Part shown: positions 1 through 12,750 of the stretch, one piece after another
How the letters are laid out: each line of letters begins with the position of its first letter
How positions within the stretch are numbered: position 1 is the stretch's first letter
Assembly (NCBI GenBank): GCA_027574665.1
Contig: CM050650.1
Span: forward strand, 54,667,304 to 54,731,303
Reading direction: 5' to 3'
Origin: Rhynochetos jubatus
Taxonomy: Eukaryota > Chordata > Aves > Eurypygiformes > Rhynochetidae
Length of the DNA stretch: 64,000 bases
Notes under the pieces: generated by a model
What the model saw: only the letters and a program-made list of their open reading frames with translations
The model's database searches: none
Told to the model about the DNA's origin: nothing
Made by a program: the position numbers and the translations under genes

Positions 1-1132
1 GATGGCATCAGTTCTGTACTGTGACTGTGAGGTCAGACTCAATAGGGTTTCTGTGTGCAGAAAGTGTGTGATTACCTATGGCTATCATTTTGTCCCTAGA
101 ACGGAAATAGGCTGCTGCAGGTATTTGGTTTATGTGCAGGTGTTTTGCAGGCCTGGGTCATCTGAAGAAGCTCCACTGAAGGACTTTATGTTGGATTCCT
201 TGGAGTTAGTTCCGTATCTATGTCCCATGCGATAATGATGTTTGTTTCTTACACATACTTCACTGCCACCCAATGACTCTGGATTTGAATGTATATGCTA
301 AGCACGGTGTCAGTGGGAACACTGCTGTCCTTTACGTATACTATTTTATTTTAAGTTACAATGTTTAGCTGCTTGAAACTTTCTCCTGTATTTCCAATCC
401 TATCCTTGATTTCAAAGATGGAATAATGTGAGAAGAATGCAGAACACTTAGCTCCTTGACTGTGGTGTGCTAATGAGAAAAAGCTAAATTATGTTTAAGA
501 ACTGGAGCAGAAAGGGTGCTCAAATTGCATTACTTCCTTTCCTTGGTATCTGGAAGTAGAAAATAATTTTCTACAGAAAAGACTACTGCACTCTATTGAG
601 TGAATTAATTAAAGTCTGTCCAAGTTAAATGTTTTACTTGAGGCAGGCTAGGGATTGTTTGGGGTTTTTTTGGCACTGAAACTGACTGGGCAGTCAAAGT
701 AGCCAGCTGGTAGTACTCAGCTTTAAAACTTTTGATGTGTTTCATTTGATCTGGTAGTAAAATTTTAGTCTTAAAATACAGTGTTAACAGATGGAAAAAC
801 TAAATGACATTAATTGTCATTTGTAACATGTCTCTTTCGGCAAAGCAGTATGAGTAATGCAATCAACCAGACTTTAAGACAGTCTGTCCGTAGTCTCGTG
901 TCCTGACACAACCTTTACCAAGGTATACTGGTTAACTTCATCAGGATGTGAAGGGCATTGGCTCCAGCCCTCACAGACTAGGATAATGCTGTATGTTGCC
1001 TCCAGGATCAAAAATAGTAAACTCCAACATACCTTCAGTTACTCCCGTAATAGAAGGATACAGGTCTTCCATATAAGTATATGAGATGTGATTAGTAAGA
1101 TTCATCTGCTGTGAGACAAACATCTATACTAT
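1..1132. other. PPP1R14C intron 1, first stretch: no gene seen
   Basis: Single-copy-looking, AT-rich intronic DNA. A 77-codon frame open from the first base lacks splice context and any recognisable domain, so I do not call it. No RNA gene or repeat was recognised. Assignment to intron 1 assumes exon 1 lies upstream, as in other vertebrates. Confidence 0.6.
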
Positions 1133-1190
1133 AAACACAGAATGATTTGGGCTGGAAGGGACCTTAAAGATCATCTAGTTCCAACCACTT
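1133..1190 (-). repeat. CR1 LINE, 3' tail remnant (antisense to the gene)
   Basis: The + strand reads GAATGATTTGGGCTGGAAGG then GACCTTAAAGATCATCTAGT, followed by TCCAACC. This is the reverse complement of the standard avian CR1 3' UTR end (GGTTGGAACTAGATGATCTTTAAGG...). Only about 55 bases remain, which is typical of extreme 5' truncation. The left edge, CACAGAATG, is the remnant of the octamer tail. It lies in intron 1 in the opposite orientation to PPP1R14C. Confidence 0.85.
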
Positions 1191-4100
1191 GAAGCCTCCT
1201 GTTTACTGTAGATGGATGGTAGACATAGAAAGGCAGGTGAGAGAAATCCCAACTTGTGAGTCCTGGGTCTTGGTTAAAAAAAAAAAATGTCGTTTTTGTA
1301 GCTTTGTTTTAAAAAGTTGCCCAGCACAATGATTTTAATCAGATGAAGGTCTCATTCTTGAACATGACTGCTCTTAAGTATGACTTTATATACTAAGCAG
1401 TTTCATGTGCATAAGTGTTGGTTGTCATGTGATCAATGTGTTCAAAAGCAGGGGAGATGAAGGAAGGAGAAGGCTAACCCCGAAGTGCTTCCAAGATGCA
1501 AGACAGTGGAAGGAAAGTGAAATTCACAGGAATGAGTAGCTGAAGTGTGAGTCTGGGTAAATTCTTTGAATGGTTTCTTGAAAGTCTGCCAGAGGCTAGA
1601 AACTAGCCAATGTTGTCCAGAAGGAGGAAGCCCATGTTGTACAGCCTTACCTGATGCTTGCTCAAGCTGGTCTATCTCCTTGCTGCAAATATGTTGTATT
1701 GGCTGAGTTCAAGATATAGAAATGTTGAGCCCATGTTACACAAATCCTGAGATAATGTAGACAAACAAAGTTGATCTGTCTCTTGACTCCTTAATTTCGC
1801 TTGCCAGCAGCTTCTGAATGATGCCAGCGAATTTAGGATTAAAATTACTTTGGCTGCAGTTGCAGGAGCTTTTGCAAGATGAAGCAACTAAGATCAGAGC
1901 CCTACTGTGATAGGCATTTAGTTGCAAACACAAATGAGAAATACCTGAAAAATGTGGTGCTGAGGTGTCTAGTGATGGTGACTGTAATGCACTGAAGTGG
2001 GCTGGTGTAGAATCCATCCAAAAGCTGTTGATAGTCTCCTCTGAAGTGGTAAGTCTCAAAGTAGTATGCTAAAGATAAGGGCCATTTTGGATGCTGGAGG
2101 GGTGGCAGAAGGCTGAACAGATGAATTTTTGCTTGTGAACACAAAGGTGGCTTTGTAGAAGGACATTGCAAGAACTTGCCTTTCACAAGCTTGCAGAGAC
2201 AGGGGCATCAGCTCCCTGGAAGCCCTCTCAAGACTCTCTCTAGTAAAGCTTCCAATTTGTCTGTTAAGGGAAATGTTCCGTTATTGTAGATATACATGTT
2301 AAAATGCAGTAAGAAATGGCATCATCAAACCAACTTCTAACTACAGTATTATTGCAACACTATTCCATGTGTTTTGGGACCTGAAAGGTGTGTTTAAGCT
2401 TCTAGCCTCCCCTCATGGGGGTTTACAGAGGACTGGGCTCAAAACTTTTAAAACCTAAGCAAACTTTAGCTACCGTAGCTAGCTGTAGTGCTAAAGCAGA
2501 AGGCGCATCTTGTGCTTAGCCATTATATGACCAGGGAGCAGTACACATAGACATTACCTGGGTTCCTTATGGCCTTGGGAGCAAAACATGCTGGCATTGT
2601 GACTGTCAATATGATACCCTGTGTAGGTGGGACTGAAGCCTATGGATATAGATACATAAGCCTTTGAGTGGTCGGTTTGCCTTCACATATGATGAAACTT
2701 CAATTTTTACCTTGTTCTAAGCAGAATATTGACAGGACTGACATTCATTGCAGTGCAGTCAATGACAGGACAGCAGAACATTCATTATTTGTTTGGATCT
2801 GTTGAAGATGTTGGTCTGTTGTACTAGAGACTAGTAAAAGTTAATTGTTTTTTGTCTCCTGGTGTAGAGGTTCGGCTTCATTTATTTGGGAACGCAGAAG
2901 TTGCATCTTCAGGTAAATTGCAACATACCTTGCTTGGGCACTGTAGAAATACCAGTCTCCTTATTTGATGCTTCATTTCAGAAGATCTCTGTGGAGCCCC
3001 AGGGCTGCATGTATGTCATGTTTTGCTGGCAGAGTTTGCTGCAGCAGGGATTAGGGCTGTCATAAGTGCTCTGCTCTAAATCCGCACTTTTCCTCGGGTG
3101 AAACACAGAAGGTAAACCATACCACCTGAATGCCTTGAAGGAAAGTCTGCTGTCAAGGGAGGTGTAGGCCTGCTTTTGTCAAAAATGTGAACACTTGTCT
3201 CTGGAGATGCCTCAGAACCAGGGCCTACATGAATATCTCTTGGGGATCAGGCAGAGAAGCTAGTGTAGCAGGAAGAGGTGGATTTTAGCAGAACAAAGTA
3301 AGGTGTAGCTGTGTGCCCTGCCAGAAACCTTCTCCTCTAACCTGGCAAAGCTGTTTGCTGAACCAAACTTCAACTCTGCTTGGTTATTTGTTCAGAACTC
3401 CTGTCTTTGTGATGAGTATCAAAGTACTATGTGGAGGTACATGTGAGGTAAAGTGTCTGAGGGTATTTCAGAGTTTAAGTGTGACAACAAATTTTTGGTC
3501 AAGATCAGAAAGTAGCTTGAAATTTGACTTGTTAACTGATTCATCATTTTAAGTAAGACTCATGCTGTGCTGGTCTCCCTGTTGCAATTCAAAGGCTGCA
3601 GAATTAATATTCGACTTTAGTCCTGGCTCTCTTGACTTCAGTGTTCCTCTTTGTTTTAAAGATGCAAAACAGCTGACTTCACAAGTCGATGTTTTCTTGG
3701 TGTAGTGCAGATGATACTGGCTGTTCTCACATTTTTGTGTACCTTTTAATGAACTTGAGTATCTTTTAGGATGGGGCCTGGCGTGCTCTAAACTTCAGCA
3801 CTGGAGCCTTGGGAAAGTTACTAGTTCAATCATGATTCTTTTAATGTCAACTTTTCTAAGAGAAAAAACTGAACTGAGGTTGCAGAGACTTAGCTTAAAT
3901 TTTGGAACTGGTAGAGAGCTGTTTTGTCTTTTCACCATAGCTGGCCCTGACAGTTTAACAGAGCTTATTGACCATCTGCTTTGTCTAGTTTGCCACATGG
4001 CAGGGTAATAGCTAAGCCAAAATAGTGGCTGCACAGTGTATTAATTAAACAACTTGCTTGTGAGTACTATCAGGATACTAAATTGATTGATGTTGTACAT

Positions 4101-7100
4101 TTAACTTGAAGAGTTTTGTCCTATCCTTTGTTGCGATTGCTGGATATTGGGCCAAAGAACATAAGATAGGTGGTGAGAAAGCAGCTGTTTGGCTGTATGT
4201 TGGAGTCCCTGTTTGTCTCCTTGCCCTCTGTCTTCTGTTACCCATTCTCAGCAGATGGGACCTGGAGTATATTACAATCTTGTTCCCCTGCTGCTACTTC
4301 TGACTGCTGCTCTTTGCCTCTCCCAAAGCTGGCAAAGGCAACAGCTGTTTCATAATTTCTCTGAAGAGAAAAACATAGCAAGGGGAGGCGGGGAGAGACT
4401 GAAAGACCAGACATCTTGCTTGCAAAGGACTAGAGAGAAATGTTGTTCTTGTTTCTTTTTCAGGAGCCAGTATCTCTTCTGAGAACAGATTTCATGTTCT
4501 TCAGTGCTGTGTTCCTGGAAATACAATGCATCTTTCTCAGAGAAGAGAGCAGAAGTTGAGAGCTTTAAGCAAATAGCGTTGATTATGTCTGCATATCTCG
4601 CTAGCTGGAGGAACCTGACTCTGGGCTGCTTGTTAGTGTGACTAATTCTGCTCAAAGGCACAGCATCCTGGGAAAGCAATTTTTAATCCATACTGTGCTG
4701 GTGGCAGACGTATAATGTGTTCTCTGAAAGGGATGTGGCAAGACTTTGGCAATATCCAACAACTGTCTGCTTGATCAAGGGATGTGCTGTAGGTAGCATC
4801 TCTGCAGCTAGAAGCTGAATCCTGTTGAGCTTGTTATAATGAACAGATGGCTTGTTAATATGCTCTGCTGTGCTATGGCAAGCTGTGCTTCTCCACAGCC
4901 TTGCTACCTATACTTTCATTGCAGAAATCTGCATACAGATTCTTTTTCTTCTGGTAACTTTCTGTAACAACAGGTAATTGTTCATACATATGTGTATGTA
5001 GGTGCATATTTGTGGTCTGTTAACATGCTTCTGAAGGGCTAGTGTATATATCTGTGCACACTGTGTATATACTATGCTGTTGGATGGTGTAACATGAAAT
5101 AATATTGCAGTTCAGTATAACATCAAACTGAATGAACCTACTGTTTGCCTGTATTTTTAATACACCTAAGCTGCTGGAAATGCTTTGCATAGTAGGTAAA
5201 TTACTTCAGAAGAGAACTGAAAGACTGCTGTACAGGTTGGAGTTCTGTCTGAAAGCTCTGTAGTGGTTGCAGACAAAGACCCTGCTAATACCAACTTAGT
5301 TTGGCCTCTGAAAGCTCAGTGCTAGCCCTATGCATTGCTCTGATGGGGTTCTGGACTTCCAGGAATTGCAGAGGATCTTTGATTTACACAGAAGTGCTTT
5401 GGATCCCAGGTAGTCCTGGTTTGTGCTGTCCTTGAGAACCAAGAAACTATTTAGGAAGTGGGATCTTCAGTGTGTATGCAAGTTTTCTCCTTTCTGGGAA
5501 GTTTTGGTGTCCCTGATAATTGAAGGTGGCTCCTTCCTGCATTTAAGGGATACTTGAGAAAATTACACTCTCCTTCAAACAGTCTTCCCCTCCCCAGCTT
5601 TCCCCCCGCCCCCGCTGTGTTAATAACATAAGAGTCTATCACTCTTTTGTTAACTTGAAAACGTGAGGATTATAACAGGTCTGCCAGTATGCTAACCCAG
5701 TAATGAAGGGTTAGTTTTGATGCAGCTTTTCAAAAATAGCCCCTTCCCAGAGCTGTGTTTTAGCCACAGGAAACAAGTTTACGTAGTTGTTTTCTTTAGC
5801 ATGAACATGGGAGCTGTGCTGTTAAGAAGGCGGGGGTGCTGGGAAATGGTGTTCATCCTTCAGCAGCTTGTTGGGGTTCTTTCCCTTCAGTCAACACAAT
5901 TGTGATTTCTCTGGTCTTGATATTGCCAGTCTCTAAGTTTCTCTCACTTAAGAGCCCCCATCAGCCCTGTGCTGTTTGCCTGCATCATCTTTCAGCTATG
6001 GTGATTTGTGAGGGCTAGCAGCTGTTGCATAAGCATTTGGAATTTTTACAGTTGTGCTGGAAAATACTGCCTGTTTGTGTACCCGAGGAGCAGGGGGGAC
6101 ACCTCAGCACTTTGGCCCCATTCTGTTTTGTGCTTACTAACGCTGTCGTGATCATGTAGCCCACCACAAGTTTTCATTTACAATGTGAAAAGGTCTGCCA
6201 CATGACTGCTGCTGGCAAGATAGCATGTCCTGGAAGATGATGGACTTTTTAGCATTTACTGTGAGTAAATTAGATGCTTCAGAATGACTTCATTTTTTTT
6301 ACTTTTATACCAAGCCAAAACAACAAATAACTTGCCTTATGTTATACTTTTCTTCTTCAATATGCCTTAAATGGCTCTTCAGGCTATGGTTATGGAACCA
6401 CAAAGCTTTTATGCCTTTAAAAAAAGAATTCATATCACCCATAACTCTTACTTCTTCTGGATTGCCACTGGGAAAGGAAATGCATGTTTTTCTTCAGCCT
6501 GTGACCATTTCCAACAATGCAGTTGATTAGAGATCCCTGACAAGTCCTGACTCCGCATGTTTGTGTCTCTGAAAAATGGAGGAAAATATCTTAACATGTA
6601 CTTATGGCATCTGCTTAAGAAAGATAAATCTTGAACGTGAAAGCAGAAGAACAGATTTTAGGCTGACCACAGCAAAGTGAGAATTCAGTTGAAGTGCACT
6701 GTTTAAGGATCCTGGGAGCTGATATGGGAGGTCCTGATGCTGCAGGCTACCTTGGAAGGCAGTTAGGCTGGTATCTGTTCTTAAAACAGTTGTTGCAGAT
6801 CATCTTCAGACTGTCAAATGACACTTGCTCAGTTTCCATTTTCAAAATGGGTAACACCATTTATAAGGTTGGCTGGCTGTTTAGAGTGCAATTCTTTGGC
6901 AGTGAGCAAAGGTTTCCTTCTCTTGGGATAGGTAAATGTGCTGATAAGGATGTAGAGGGCTTCATAGTGAGATGGGTAGAAGGATGCAGGAGTTGGGACT
7001 CGGAAGGGAGCTTTTCTTTTAGTGGTGCTTTGGACTTCTCTGCAGTGAACTCTTCTCTTGCATTCAGTGCTTTGGTTGCAAGGGTGTCCTCTTAATACAG

Positions 7101-8563
7101 AAATTTAGTGGCTCCTTACAACTGTTTTTTCAGAGATTCTTGGGGAAGAGTGAATGTGTATACTTGCAACTGAATGAATGGGAAGGTATTTTTTGCCAGA
7201 CTTAATTTTTAATTTTGCCAGATATAATAAAGGGATGCTGGAAAAGAGTGGGCAAAAACTTACTGGCAGTTAGATGCTAACTGAAATGGGATGAGATGAC
7301 ATATAGGACCTGTGAACGCATATGTCAGGTAGTGAAATGGTGCTTTTGCAAGTGTGAAAGAGGGGGTGATGCTGCAAGACAGAAATCCCAGTTAACAAAC
7401 CAGCTGGGAAAACAACGCCTCAATGCAAGAAAGAACTGAATGTTTCCATTGAAAAGCCCCATTTTGAAAGGAATTGCTACACCTATGTCAATATCAGAGA
7501 ATAACCTGAACTTCATGTTCAACTTTCACCTTTCTGCACTTGCTGGTTTGCTCTACCTTCCATTGACACAAACTTTTTAGGTGAGGTGCTTGTTAAAGTG
7601 TCAAAAGGTAGAGAAATGGAGCTTTCCTTGTGTATTTCTTACTGGCTTGTGCTATTTTGTCCATAGAAAAATGTTGGAGAAAGATGCCTTTTTCTAACTG
7701 AGCAGCTGTGCCTGCGCTGGCATCATGGTGACTTTTCCTTGTGGACTAGGCAAGCCAGGAGAGGAAAGCACAGAGATATTCTGCCTGTTCAAGAGAAGTG
7801 GCCATGTTTCTGTTGGACTGGGCAGCTGCATCATTAACCATAGTTAAAACCACCATGTTAAGGGCTGTCACAATTTGTCTGAAGTTATCAAATACCCATA
7901 ATGGTAAAATGAGAGTAAATAACATGTTGTATCAGATTCTCAACTTCCGTTTTCCAAATGAACCAATGGAAGTATTTAAATGAATGATGGAGCAATGAAC
8001 TAAGCAAGGCTTGCCAAACTGTGGTTTTTCAGCCAGCGTGGGGTTCCTAGAAGCTGTTCTGTTCCCAGTCAGAGCCTATTTTGGTTTCTCACTGTTGGAT
8101 GTTTTGTGGCAGGAGATCTGAGCAAGTGCTTCCTAAACAGCTGCTTATACAAGAACTACTGTGTGTAGACAGCCCGAAGTTGGCACTGCAAGTGTGTGAC
8201 CCGTGACTTACTGTTTCAGTTACCCATTCAAGCAACAGATAAATGCCAAACTAAAAATAGCAACTCCAGGGCCCAGGGTAAGTATTTTCAGTCACCTACA
8301 TAATAGGCTTTTTCAAAAACTTGTAGTTAAAACAGAGGATACCAAGAAATTAATTTGCTTAAAAAAACCTAACTGTGTACGTGTGTTTTTACTTTTGTAA
8401 AAGCCCATTTAGCAGTTAATTAGAAGAAAAGTTACTCCTGTTAATTATTTGCAAATTACTTCCCTAGCACTGATAATTAAAAACAAAAAAACAAGCTGAG
8501 AGGGAGAAAAAAATTCTTGCACAGAAGTGGGGAGAAAAGTAAAAGGATCTGTTATTTATCTTT

Positions 8564-8660
8564 ATTGGCCGGGGTGCACGCGCAAGTCTCCGGTGCTGTT
8601 CTCGGCGTTGCAGGCTGCATCCATACGTACGGTTACCTCCCTGCTGCTGAGTGAACGCAG
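8564..8660. promoter_or_regulatory. Candidate CpG-dense regulatory element in intron 1
   Basis: Nine CpG dinucleotides fall between 8570 and 8657 (8570, 8579, 8581, 8591, 8603, 8606, 8626, 8630, 8656), while the flanking kilobases have very few. An inverted CCAAT box (ATTGG, 8564-8568) abuts GCCGGGGTGCACGCGC. The stretch is too short for a formal CpG island. It could be a hypomethylated enhancer, a small alternative promoter, or chance. No transcript start is visible in the sequence itself. Confidence 0.3.
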
Positions 8661-9629
8661 CCAGGGAAATGTGGCAGCCAGCCCACGCTTGGCTCTAAGG
8701 GCCTCTGAACAAAAAGGCATGGCTTTCTGAAAGAGCATGTGAAGCCTTTCTTCCAGCCGAGAGAGCCCCACAGGTGTGTCGGTGACCAACAGCAGGCAGG
8801 GTGTCTGCTAGGCGAGCCCAGCCTCAATGGAGTTGGCAGTCTGAAGCGCAATAAAACTTCCGTTTAGCTCTCCTAACACATTCTTCTTTCAATAGCAGCT
8901 TTGTGGCCCTGCTAGAAAGCAGAACAGAGAACTGTGGAAAGAGGACCAAGGTTTCTCCTTCTGCAGAGACAGGTTTAGAGCATTTGTCTGAGGTCACCCT
9001 GGCATTCTCGTATTGTCTATATAAACACAGAGGTGACTCTGACAGTAGTGGTCACATTGACACAGCTGTCCATATACAGTGAATTTTAATGGCTGGTTAG
9101 CCTTTACTGCTTAAAGAGAGCCTCTGAGCTCCACTTGAAAATTCCCTTGCCATCACTCCTGGTCGTAGGTAGGCCAGAATCTACACTGAAACAGCTTGTG
9201 GAAATTATGGTTCTATTACAAACTACTAATGTTATAAAGTGCTAGCTTCGAGTAAGTATGTCAATGGTTTTTCAACTGCTTGCTCTTTTCTTGTATGCTG
9301 AGTGGTATCAGGTTTTATTCCAAGCCTTGTGTTGGCATAACCGCGTGGCTCTAAAGCAGTTTAGATGTGATGTGCAGCATCTGTCTGCAGTGCAGCAGAA
9401 CACAGTAACAGGAGAGGGGTCCAGACTTTCCATTACCCCAGTTCCAAAACCCTTTAGTCGCATAACCTCTCTATATTGAGCTGTTCTCTGAAATTGGCCC
9501 TGCTTCCCTTCCTCTGAGTAATTTCAGTGAATGGTTTGGCAGTACTTGTACCAGTCTCGCTGTGCTTTAACTTTAACTTTCCCTTTCCACTATTCCAGCT
9601 GACTTTTGACACAGTTGGCTGTCTTATTT

Positions 9630-9647
9630 CCCCACCCCCCCGGCCCC
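9630..9647 (-). other. C-run block, potential G-quadruplex on the - strand
   Basis: The + strand reads CCCCACCCCCCCGGCCCC: four runs of three or more C with short loops (the seven-C run can be split). The complementary strand could form a G-quadruplex. It lies deep in intron 1 with no obvious promoter beside it. Confidence 0.4.
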
Positions 9648-10984
9648 TTAAACAGTGTAAAATATCATATGTGCTAACCATGTTCTGATGTAGGACCTAA
9701 GCAGCTGACTTAAATTTAGTGTTTGGGCAGCCTGTAGCTGTAAGGAGTTTGTCCAGAGGAAATTGTGGTGTGTTGCCATATTCTTTCTGCCCTTTAGCCT
9801 CCTAATTGAAGGAAAGGCAAAACTGCAGTGGCATCTGCGAAGACAGCAGCTGCCTCTGTCAAGTGTCAATGCAAGCAGGCTTGTGTTGTGGGAGAGGGGT
9901 AAGATATTCAGGGAAGCTGGGTGGGGAGCTGTGCTCTGGATGTGGAGGTCCTTTCCCTATCCTCTTGCACCAAGACGTGCCCATAAAGGGAGCTTTCACA
10001 GGAATTGCATTGAGGGATGGTGTTCTTATCTCTGCCTGTAACCCTGATCCCTGTGTGCTGACAGAGACGCACCAGCTGAGGTAAGGGCACAATGGAGTCT
10101 TTTTTTTTTGTGTCACCGAAGGCCAGGGTTGTGCTGTTGCTATTTTGGTGTATTTGTGTGCTGTTTTATAATAAAAACTTGGGCTGAGTTTACTGCTTTA
10201 GAGGGGCTGACTCTTTGAATGGACCTTGTAATTGGAATAACATCTGTCCGCTTCATCTGCTCTACTGTCACTGGAGAGCCAAGAAGGGAGGCCAGTGTGT
10301 TGGCAGTGCCAGCTTGAAACAACAGTTTACAGTGACTGAGGGAAGAGAAAGAGCCAGCTTGGGTAATGAGATGGAAGAACTTGGCTTGACTGGGTCCTCC
10401 TCCCCTGCTTATTTAAAATATCAGTTGTTGTTAATTGCTTTAATGAGGTTCATAACTAGAATTTCAAGTGTTGTGTGTGCTGTATAGTCATTGCTGTGTT
10501 AGTATATTTTTCATTTCAATTTGAATTCTGAAGATACAGCTATACCTAACTCCTGGCACATACATGGACATTAAGATGCTCTTATACTTAAGTGATTCCC
10601 AGAAGTTGTTTTAAATTTGTTTTTCACCATGTTTTTTCTTTATACTTATTCTAAGTAAGGAAGTTAGAGCTGTTCTTGGCTACTGGCAAGTAACATTAAC
10701 ATAGAGGATTAGCATCACGGTTTGACTAGGGTAATATCCTTATACAGGGATTGTCCTGCTTGACATCACTTTGTTCTGAATTCCTTCTTCCCTCCCATTG
10801 CACAAAACCAAATCCCCAAAGCTGTGACCTTCATGACTTAATCTTGCAAGCTGCCTGGAAAGCCTACAGGTGGACAAGTTATATTGTCAGTTAGTGTAAC
10901 TCACAGGTGAGTACGTGCCTGTTGTTTGACTGCATCCCTTTAGATTTTGAAAATCTCTAAACTTGTCATTGTGGTGGCTGGTTA

Positions 10985-12750
10985 AATCCAAAATCCTTCC
11001 CTGTAAGGGATAAAGGGAAAATGTGGGCCCTCTCCGGAAGGAAACGGGACACCTGGTCACCTAGGATATGGAGAAGGCTGAGGTACTTAATGACTTTTTG
11101 GCCTCAGTCTTCATCAGCAAGTGCTCAAGCTGCCACCACCCAAGCTGCAGAAGGCAAAGGCAGGGACGGGTGAAGTGCCCACTCTACAAGACCAGGTTTG
11201 AGACAATCTAAGGTACCTGAGTGCACAAGTCCATGTGACCAGGCAAGATGCATCCATTGGTTCCCACGAGGGAACTCAAGCCACTGTTCGTCATGCTTGA
11301 GAAGTTGTGGTAGTCTGAAGTTCCCGCTGGCTGGAAAAGGGGAAATGTAGCCCCCATTTTTAAAAAGGGGAAAAAGGATGACCCCGGGAAGAAGAGACTA
11401 GTCAGTCTCACCTCTGTGCCAGGCAAGATCGTGGAGCACACCCTCCTGGAAACTATGTTAAGGCACATAAAAAATGAAGTGATTGGTGAGCACTAACAAG
11501 ATTTCACTAATGGCCAATCCTGCCTGACAAATTTAGTGGCCTTCTACAATGGTGTTGGTGGATAAAGGAAGAGCAACTGATGTCAGCTACCTGTACTTGT
11601 GCAAAGTGTTTGATACCATCCTGCATGACATCCTTGTCTCTAAATTGGAGAGGCATGGATTTGATGGATGGAGTACTCTATGGATAAGGAACTGGCTTGA
11701 TGGTTGCACTCAGAGTGGTGGTCAGTGGCTTGATGTCTGAGTGGAGACCAGTGATGAGCTGCGATCCTCAGGGGTTGGTACTGGGACCGGTGCTGTTTAA
11801 CATCTTTGTAAGTGACATGGACCATGGGATTGAGTGCATGCTCAGCAAATTTGCCAACGACACCAAGCTGTGTGATGCGATCAACATGCTGGAAGGAAGG
11901 GATGCCATCCAGAGGGACCTTGACAGGCTGGAGAGGTGGGCCTGTGCCAACCTCATGGAGTTCAACAAGGCCAAGTGCAAGGTCCTGCACATGGGTCCGG
12001 GAAATCCCAAACACAAGTACAGGCTGGATGGAGAATGGATTGAGAGCAGCCCTGAGGAGAAAGACTTGAAGAGGTTGGTTGAGAAGCTCAACATGACCTG
12101 GCAACATGTGCTTGCAGCCCAGAAAGCCAACCATGTCCTGGGCTGTATCAGGAGAAGGTTGGCCAGCAGGTTGAGGGAGGGGATTCTCCCCCTCTACTCT
12201 GCTCTTATGAGGTCCCACCTGGAGTACTGTGTCCAGCTCTGGAGCCCTTGGCCTAAGAGGGATATCAACTGGTTGGAGGGAGTCCAGAGGAGGCCATGAA
12301 GAGGATCAGAGGGCTGCAGCACCTCTCCTATGAAGAAAGGCTGAGAGAGGTAGGCTTGTTCAGCCTGGAGAAGTCTCTGAGGAGACCTTATAGCAGCCTT
12401 TCAGTACCTGAAGGGGGCCTGTGAGGAAGCTGGGGAGGGAGCGGGACAGGGATGACATTTTACAAGGGCCTGTAGTGACAGGACAAGGGGTAAATAGCTT
12501 TCAATTGAAAGTGGGGAGATTTAGATTGGATATCAGGAAGAAATTCTTCCCGGAGAGGGTGGTGAGGCACTGGAACAGGTTGCCCAGAGAAGCTGTGGAT
12601 GCCCCATCCCTGGGAGTGTCCAAGGCCAGGCTGGATGAGGCTGTGAGCAACCTGGTCTAGTGGAGGGTGTCCCTGCCCACAGCAGGGGGTTGGAGCTAGA
12701 TGGTCTTTAAGGTCCCTTCCAACCTTAAACCGTTCTATCATTGTATGATA
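10985..12750 (+). mobile_element. CR1 LINE, 5'-truncated copy (RT to 3' end)
   Basis: A sense-oriented CR1 copy within intron 1. It starts in the linker between endonuclease and reverse transcriptase; the motif DMEKAEVLNDF begins near 11056. It then covers the RT domain and the C-terminal domain (RFRLDIRKKFF, RHWNRLPREAVDAPSL), with the ORF2 stop TAG at 12658-12660. The 3' UTR ends in a degenerate octamer tail at about 12750 (CCGTTCTATCATTGTATGAT). The coding text is spread over three frames: 11549-11740 in one, 11697-12299 in a second, 12421-12660 in the third. At least two frameshifts are therefore present. The palm motif, usually FADD, reads FAND at 11850-11861. The copy is clearly inactive. 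ORF1 and the endonuclease are missing, as in most CR1 copies. Confidence 0.95.

Larger units (their letters stand above)
1191..10984. other. PPP1R14C intron 1, long unannotated stretch
   Basis: Nearly 10 kb without a supported gene. Open frames here are at most 133 codons (6694-7095) and show no family resemblance or splice structure. Items noticed: an A-tract near 1267; a MEF2-type CTAAAAATAG at 8251-8260; a compact CpG cluster at 8570-8657, listed separately; a C-run block at 9630-9647 with quadruplex potential on the - strand. No CR1 text was recognised in this stretch. Confidence 0.6.

Noticed and set aside
2-235. 77-codon frame open at the window start, as a possible partial exon
   Set aside because: No similarity to PPP1R14C exon 1 or any family, and no convincing donor site at its end.
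4980-5075. Palindromic TATA-rich words (CATACATATGTGTATG, GTGTATATATCTGTG)
   Set aside because: Short, imperfect and typical of AT/GT-rich intronic DNA; not beyond chance.
11640-12218. 192-codon antisense open frame
   Set aside because: It lies exactly opposite the RT-coding strand of the CR1 copy, whose codon bias leaves the other strand open.
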